From contig JAZOAK010000062.1 of the NCBI GenBank assembly GCA_045595445.1, positions 1 through 26,011 on the forward strand: a DNA stretch of 26,011 nt, given 5' to 3'. This DNA is from RGIG3009 sp045595445 (lineage in GTDB: Bacteria > Bacillota > Clostridia > Oscillospirales > Acutalibacteraceae). Shown here one piece after another: positions 21,563 through 26,011 of this stretch. The position numbers and the translations under genes were made by a program. The notes below the pieces were generated by a model. The model worked only from the letters and a program-made list of their open reading frames with translations. It was not told where the DNA came from and did no database searches. Position 1 is the first letter of the stretch. The number at the start of each line of letters is the position of its first letter.

Positions 21563-21591
21563 TTGACTTTTATGGGGTGCTGTGCTATGAT
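21563..21591 (+). promoter_or_regulatory. Promoter of the trmO-ispD-ispF operon
   Basis: A -35 TTGACT (21563-21568) and a -10 TATGAT (21586-21591) are exactly 17 bases apart, 29 bases before the ATG at 21621. It is back to back with the leftward promoter of the ABC operon. Confidence 0.78.
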
Positions 21592-21620
21592 ACAGACAGG
21601 TTGGACGGAGATGGATACGG

Positions 21621-22292
21621 ATGGAATGTATTGCACATATTCATAACGATTTTCACAGTAAATTCGGGATTCCTCGGCAGAGCGGACTTGTTCCGGGTAT
21701 GCTGTCAACCATCGTGTTTGAACAGCCGTACCGCAACAAAGAAGCCCTGCGCGGGATCGAGGAATACTCCCACTTATGGCTCATTTGGCAGTTTTCCGAG
21801 GCGGTGCGCGAGGAGTTTCGTCCCACCGTACGCCCGCCGCGGCTGGGCGGTAACCGCCGTATGGGAGTGTTTGCCACCCGCTCGCCGTTCCGCCCCAATG
21901 CGATCGGGCTGTCGTCCGTGAAGTTGGTTCGCGTTGAGCAAACAGAGGAATACGGTACGGTGTTGGTGGTAGAGGGTGCCGATCTGATGGACGGCACTCC
22001 CCTTTGGGATATCAAGCCCTACATTGCGTATACCGATTCGCATCCCGATGCGGTCGGCGGGTTTTCGGACGCCGTGCGGGAGTATGCCGTCACGGTGGAG
22101 TTCCCCGAAACGCTGCTTTCCCGCATTGACGAGGACAAGCGCGCCGCGCTGATTGCCCTGTTGGAGCAGGACCCGCGTCCGTCTTATCAAGAGGATGCAG
22201 AGCGTGTGTACGGCATGACGTACGGCGCGTGGGACGTTCGTTTTCGCGTCAAGGACGGCACGCTTAGTGTGATAGAAGTAAAAGAGGTGTGA
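21621..22292 (+). CDS. trmO: tRNA (N6-threonylcarbamoyladenosine37-N6)-methyltransferase TrmO (YaeB/TsaA family)
   Basis: A 223-residue TrmO-type enzyme, which uses SAM to methylate t6A37 in threonine tRNA. Family marks include IAHIHNDFHSKFGIPRQSG, IEEYSHLWLIWQF, RPPRLGGNRRMGVFATRSPFRPNAIGLS and the DxKPY motif in LWDIKPYIAYTDS. The fold is the YaeB beta-barrel rather than a Rossmann methylase. The start is ATG 21621 with GGAG at 21607-21610; the ATG at 21611 is in another frame and soon meets a stop. The gene leads an operon with ispD and ispF, 4 bases upstream of ispD. Confidence 0.9.
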   Translation: MECIAHIHNDFHSKFGIPRQSGLVPGMLSTIVFEQPYRNKEALRGIEEYSHLWLIWQFSEAVREEFRPTVRPPRLGGNRRMGVFATRSPFRPNAIGLSSVKLVRVEQTEEYGTVLVVEGADLMDGTPLWDIKPYIAYTDSHPDAVGGFSDAVREYAVTVEFPETLLSRIDEDKRAALIALLEQDPRPSYQEDAERVYGMTYGAWDVRFRVKDGTLSVIEVKEV

Positions 22293-22296
22293 TCGG

Positions 22297-22968
22297 ATGA
22301 CTCCGTCGGTAACCGCGGTGATTGTCGCCGCAGGCAGTTCTACCCGCATGGGAACCCCTAAGCAGTTTATTCCTCTCGGCGGTCGTCCGCTGATCGCGCA
22401 TACCTTAGCGGCATTTGAACAGTGCACGGCGATCGGCGAGATCGTGGTGGTTGCGCAAGAGGACCATCACGCCCGCTTGCGGGAGATTGCCGAAACGTAT
22501 GGTATTACTAAGCTTTCCGCCATCGTATACGGCGGCAGTACCCGCCAGCAATCGGTGCGACGCGGTGTGGATGCTTGCCACGCAGACTATGTGGCGATTC
22601 ACGACGGCGCGCGTCCGCTGGTTACCCCCGCCATCATCGAGCGGGTGATACAAGGGGCAGTGCAGTACGGTGCGGCAACCGCCGCGGTGCATACCAAGGA
22701 CACCGTCAAGATCGCGGATGAAAACGGCATGGTGATCGAAACCCCCGACCGCACCGCGCTGTGGAACGTTCAGACCCCGCAGATTTTTGAAAAAGCACTG
22801 TACGAGCGCGCGTTCGAATATGCCGCCGCACAAGGATTGGACCTCACCGATGACTGTCAGTTGATCGAAGCGATCGGCGAGCCGGTGAAACTGGTGGAGG
22901 GGAGCAATACCAATATCAAAATAACGACACCGGAAGACGTGCCGTTTGCAGAGGAGCTGTTACGATGA
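22297..22968 (+). CDS. ispD: 2-C-methyl-D-erythritol 4-phosphate cytidylyltransferase
   Basis: A 223-residue enzyme of the MEP isoprenoid pathway. It joins CTP and MEP to give CDP-ME. The N-terminal nucleotide-binding motif VIVAAGSSTRMGTPKQF contains the catalytic R and K. Further family blocks are GGSTRQQSVRRG, VAIHDGARPLV, the T-K-D-T-V-K segment, WNVQTPQIF, LTDDCQLIE and the closing NIKITTPED. All expected motifs are present and the length is typical. Its stop overlaps the ispF start (ATGA), so the two successive-step enzymes are co-translated, a common Firmicutes arrangement. Confidence 0.97.
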   Translation: MTPSVTAVIVAAGSSTRMGTPKQFIPLGGRPLIAHTLAAFEQCTAIGEIVVVAQEDHHARLREIAETYGITKLSAIVYGGSTRQQSVRRGVDACHADYVAIHDGARPLVTPAIIERVIQGAVQYGAATAAVHTKDTVKIADENGMVIETPDRTALWNVQTPQIFEKALYERAFEYAAAQGLDLTDDCQLIEAIGEPVKLVEGSNTNIKITTPEDVPFAEELLR

Positions 22969-23441
22969 GTTTTCGCATCGGTCACGGATATGACGTACAC
23001 CGCTTGGTTAAGGACCGCCCGCTTATTCTCGGCGGGGTGACGGTTCCGTATGAAAAAGGTCTGCTCGGCCATTCGGATGCCGACGTGTTAGCGCACGCCG
23101 TTGCGGATGCGTTGCTCGGCGCCGCGGCGCTGGGCGACATCGGCGGTATGTTTCCGGATACGGATCCGCAGTATAAAGGTGCCGACAGTTTGCGGCTGTT
23201 ATCCTTGGTAGCCGCCGCGGTACGCGAGGCAGGCTTTGCGCTGTGCAATATCGATGCCACGGTACTCGCACAAGCCCCCAAACTCAAACCGTATATTCCG
23301 CTGATGCGCGAACGATTGGCGGCAGCCTGCGGGCTGTCGGTGGATTCCGTCAGCGTCAAAGCCACCACCGAGGAAGGCCTCGGCTTTACCGGCAGCGGGG
23401 AAGGCATGGCGGCGCACGCAGTATGTCTTATCGAGCGGTAG
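22965..23441 (+). CDS. ispF: 2-C-methyl-D-erythritol 2,4-cyclodiphosphate synthase
   Basis: A 158-residue trimeric enzyme that cyclises CDP-ME 2-phosphate to MEcPP in the MEP pathway. The zinc ligands D10, H12 (GHGYDVHR) and H44 (DVLAHAV) are in place, along with LGHSDADV, DIGGMFPDTDP and the C-terminal VKATTEEGLGFTGSGEGMAAHAV. The length matches the family. It follows ispD with a four-base overlap. The intermediate enzyme IspE is not encoded here. Confidence 0.98.
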   Translation: MSFRIGHGYDVHRLVKDRPLILGGVTVPYEKGLLGHSDADVLAHAVADALLGAAALGDIGGMFPDTDPQYKGADSLRLLSLVAAAVREAGFALCNIDATVLAQAPKLKPYIPLMRERLAAACGLSVDSVSVKATTEEGLGFTGSGEGMAAHAVCLIER

Positions 23442-23497
23442 AACTCCGCTCTTTTTACCCAACGATTAGCAACGACTAACTGAAAGGATCACCGCGT

Positions 23498-25972
23498 ATG
23501 AAACAACGTTTTTCTGTCACCGGTATGACCTGTTCCGCCTGCTCGTCCCACGTGCACGGCGCCGTGAGCAACCTTGTCGGTGTGGAAGATACACAGGTGA
23601 ATTTGATGACCAACAGCATGAGCGTATCGTATGATCCCACTCAGGTGACCGATGCGATGATTATCGAGGCGGTTCGTGCGGCGGGTTACAAAGCCGCGCC
23701 GATGGGTGCGCAGCCAACTCCTGCGGAAAGCAAACCACCGCGCAGCGCCCTGTCCTCAATGAAACGCCGGTTGTGGATTTCCTTTGCTTTTTTGATCCCG
23801 CTGATGTACCTTTCCATGGGTCACATGGTAGGATTGCCGCTTCCGGATTTTTTGAGCGGTCACCACAACGCGATCGCATTCGCACTGACGCAACTGCTGC
23901 TCAGCCTGCCGATCGTGTACGCCAACCGCGCGTATTACGAAAAAGGCATACCGGCGTTGTTCCGCCGCGCGCCCAATATGGACACGCTCGTTGCCGTCGG
24001 TTCGATAGCGGCGCTTTTGTACGGCGTGTTCGCGCTGTACCGCATGGCGCATGGCCTCGCTGTCGGCGATATGGCACTGGTTACGCGGTATCACGAGGAT
24101 CTCTACTTTGAATCTGCCGCCATGATCTTAACCCTGATCACACTCGGCAAATTCTTGGAATCACGTTCCAAAAACAAAACCACACAAGCTTTGCAGGCAC
24201 TCATGGATCTTGCCCCCAAGACCGCCGTAGTAGAGCGAGACGGTGTGGAACAGACCGTCCCGCTTGATCAAGTGCAGGTGAATGACATCGTGATCGTGCG
24301 CTCCGGCGGCAGAATTGCGGTGGACGGTGTGGTGATCGAAGGTCATGCCGCGGTGGATGAATCCGCCATCACGGGGGAGAGTGTGCCGGTGGAAAAGGAT
24401 GTCGGCTCTTCGGTCATCAGTGCCACCGTGAGTCAAAGCGGTTATTTGAAATTGCGCGCCACGCGTGTGGGGGAGGATACCACCCTTTCGCAGATCATTC
24501 GCTTGGTAGAGGATGCGGGCGCGGGGAAAGCCCCGATCGCCAAAACCGCGGACAAGATCGCCGCGGTATTCGTACCGGTTGTGATGTTGATCGCACTGGT
24601 GACCGCCGTCGTGTGGTTGCTTTTCGGCAGTGCCGAGGAAGCGCTGTCCTGCGCAATTTGCGTGCTGGTGATCTCCTGCCCATGCGCGTTGGGGCTTGCG
24701 ACACCGGTCGCCATCATGGTGGGCACCGAACAGGGCGCCAAAAACGGTATTTTGATCAAATCCGGTGAAGCACTGGAAATTGCCCATAAGGTCCGCTGCG
24801 TCGTACTGGACAAAACCGGCACGGTCACCGTCGGCAAACCAATCGTCACTGACTGCCTTCCGCTATCGGTTTCGGAAGAGGAGTTACTGCGTGTGGCGGC
24901 AGCCTTGGAAAGCCGCAGCGAGCATCCGTTGTCGGAGGCGATCATGGCAGAGGTAGACGCGCGCGGGATCGACACCCCACCGGTGGAATCCTTTGAAACT
25001 TTGCCGGGTCGCGGTGTGTCGGCAATGCTGAACGACACGGTGTGCTATGCAGGCAACGCGCGCTTGATGCGCGAAAACGGTGTGGATATTACTAACGTTC
25101 AGGACACGTTGAACGTCTTGGCAGACGATGGTAAAACGCCGCTCATCTTCGCCCGAAACGGTGAAGTGATCGGTGTGATAGCTGCGTCAGACCGCCCGAA
25201 AGACACCAGCTGCGAGGCAATCGCGGCACTCAAAGATATGGGTATATCGGTGCGTATGCTCACGGGTGATAACCGCCGTGCCGCCGAAGCGATTGCCGCA
25301 GACGTCGGCGTGGATGAAGTGATTGCCGAAGTATTGCCGCAGGAGAAGGAAGCGGTGATTGCCGCCATCCGCGAGAGCGGTCAAACCGTGGCAATGGTCG
25401 GCGACGGTATCAACGATGCTCCCGCTCTGGTACGTGCCGACGTCGGGATTGCCATCGGCGCGGGCACGGACGTGGCGATGGAAAGCGCCGATATCGTACT
25501 CATGAAAAACGATCTGCGCGACGTGGTGACGGCGATTCGGTTGAGTCGTGCGGTCATCCGCAATATCCGCCAAAATCTGTTCTGGGCATTTTTCTATAAC
25601 TGCTTGGGCATCCCGTTGGCGGCGGGTGTCTTTTATCCGCTGTTGGGTCTGCGGCTCAGCCCGATGATCGGTGCGGCGGCGATGAGTCTGAGTAGTGTGT
25701 TTGTTGTCACCAATGCCTTGCGGCTTCGCCGCTTTCATAAAGCACCGAAAAAGGAGGAAAAAGTTATGGTAACGTTAGCGATTGAAGGTATGATGTGTGA
25801 TCATTGCCGCAAGCGGGTCGAGGATACGCTGAATGCTTTGTCGGGTGTCCACGCAACCGTGGATCTCGGTAAAAAGCAAGCGGTCATCGATGCCGGTACC
25901 ACCTCTGCCGAGGCGCTTGCCAAGGCGGTTACCGATGCCGGATACACCGTCACTGCGATCAAAACCAACTAA
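23498..25972 (+). CDS. copA: Copper-type P1B ATPase with heavy-metal domains at both ends (CopA-CopZ fusion)
   Basis: An 824-residue copper-exporting P-type ATPase. The N-terminal heavy-metal domain has GMTCSAC (C12, C15). Membrane helices surround the ion-path motif C394-P395-C396 (SCPCALG). The phosphorylation site is D438 in DKTGT, with TGES, HP (SEHPLSEA) and GDGINDAP present. The CPC motif and late helices point to Cu(+). After the last helix, a short linker (KAPKKEEKV) leads to a second heavy-metal domain (residues 757-824) with GMMCDHC (C767, C770). That is unusual, since such domains normally sit only at the N-terminus. The start is ATG 23498 with GAAAGGATC upstream. No CsoR or CopY gene is adjacent. 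Confidence 0.94.
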   Translation: MKQRFSVTGMTCSACSSHVHGAVSNLVGVEDTQVNLMTNSMSVSYDPTQVTDAMIIEAVRAAGYKAAPMGAQPTPAESKPPRSALSSMKRRLWISFAFLIPLMYLSMGHMVGLPLPDFLSGHHNAIAFALTQLLLSLPIVYANRAYYEKGIPALFRRAPNMDTLVAVGSIAALLYGVFALYRMAHGLAVGDMALVTRYHEDLYFESAAMILTLITLGKFLESRSKNKTTQALQALMDLAPKTAVVERDGVEQTVPLDQVQVNDIVIVRSGGRIAVDGVVIEGHAAVDESAITGESVPVEKDVGSSVISATVSQSGYLKLRATRVGEDTTLSQIIRLVEDAGAGKAPIAKTADKIAAVFVPVVMLIALVTAVVWLLFGSAEEALSCAICVLVISCPCALGLATPVAIMVGTEQGAKNGILIKSGEALEIAHKVRCVVLDKTGTVTVGKPIVTDCLPLSVSEEELLRVAAALESRSEHPLSEAIMAEVDARGIDTPPVESFETLPGRGVSAMLNDTVCYAGNARLMRENGVDITNVQDTLNVLADDGKTPLIFARNGEVIGVIAASDRPKDTSCEAIAALKDMGISVRMLTGDNRRAAEAIAADVGVDEVIAEVLPQEKEAVIAAIRESGQTVAMVGDGINDAPALVRADVGIAIGAGTDVAMESADIVLMKNDLRDVVTAIRLSRAVIRNIRQNLFWAFFYNCLGIPLAAGVFYPLLGLRLSPMIGAAAMSLSSVFVVTNALRLRRFHKAPKKEEKVMVTLAIEGMMCDHCRKRVEDTLNALSGVHATVDLGKKQAVIDAGTTSAEALAKAVTDAGYTVTAIKTN
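25751..25972 (+). promoter_or_regulatory. Possible internal translation start giving a free CopZ-like chaperone
   Basis: Within the copA frame, AAGGAGG (25751-25757) is followed 8 bases later by an in-frame ATG (25766, residue 757). Initiation there would give a 68-residue protein that is exactly one heavy-metal domain, with metal site C11/C14 in GMMCDHC. That is the size of a bacterial CopZ chaperone. The Shine-Dalgarno encodes the linker lysine-glutamate residues. Use of this start is inferred from its quality and position. Confidence 0.6.
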
Positions 25973-25984
25973 AAAACACCCCAA

Positions 25985-26011
25985 AAGCCCCGCGGCAACG
26001 CCGCGGGGCTT
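25985..26011 (+). terminator. Terminator after copA (window end)
   Basis: A perfect 12-bp GC-rich stem, AAGCCCCGCGGC with GCCGCGGGGCTT, has an AAC loop and begins 13 bases after the stop. The expected T-tract is cut off by the window edge. Confidence 0.85.

Noticed and set aside
23442..23497. Possible copper-responsive operator upstream of copA (AACGATTAGC AACGACTAAC tandem repeat)
   Set aside because: It does not resemble the CsoR or CopY sites that I know, and a two-copy 10-base imperfect repeat is too weak to call.
1..26011. CRISPR arrays, transposases, phage genes or secondary-metabolite cores
   Set aside because: Looked for regular short repeats and the typical protein motifs on both strands and saw none.

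Overview
The window reads as a chromosomal piece of a Gram-positive, Clostridia-type bacterium, most likely an uncultured Oscillospirales/Ruminococcaceae-like gut organism. The evidence is the dgt-dnaG-rpoD macro-operon, strong AGGAGG-type ribosome binding sites, sigma-A type promoters, CCA-encoding tRNAs, Firmicutes-type families (Amidase_6, ThrE split in two, GtrA) and a core base composition clearly above 50% G+C. The genus cannot be fixed from the sequence alone.

Layout. 1-5073 is housekeeping: the 3' end of a Ser-like tRNA, rpmE (ribosomal protein L31), a YigZ/IMPACT-family protein, then dgt, dnaG and rpoD (dNTP triphosphohydrolase, primase, main sigma factor). 5091-5328 is a small tRNA unit (CAT anticodon, then Trp) with its own promoter. 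5486-9055 is an AT-rich cassette unlike its surroundings, inserted between tRNA-Trp and a larA-like gene: a 61-residue ribbon-helix-helix protein with a palindrome over its own -10 box, a fused PD-ExK nuclease/N6-adenine methylase, and a two-TRD specificity subunit. Together these resemble a BcgI-like (Type IIB) restriction-modification system. 9017-9178 holds two long hairpins.

9305-14989 carries accessory metabolism and membrane genes: a LarA-family nickel enzyme with all the key residues, a cytosolic Amidase_6 protein, an amidohydrolase overlapping a PnuC-like transporter gene, a small four-helix membrane protein on the minus strand, a split ThrE-type amino-acid exporter and a GtrA protein. 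15028-21472 is a minus-strand operon: a CvpA-like membrane protein, then two ABC exporter half-transporters that each carry an N-terminal globular domain and a zinc ribbon, with a stand-alone DUF1854 protein encoded between them. It has one clear promoter and is the best candidate for a poorly described system here.

21563-26011 runs on the plus strand: trmO, ispD and ispF (tRNA modification and the MEP isoprenoid pathway), then a copper-type P1B ATPase with heavy-metal domains at both ends. The C-terminal domain is preceded by an in-frame Shine-Dalgarno and ATG that could give a separate CopZ-like chaperone from the same gene. The window ends in a GC-rich terminator.
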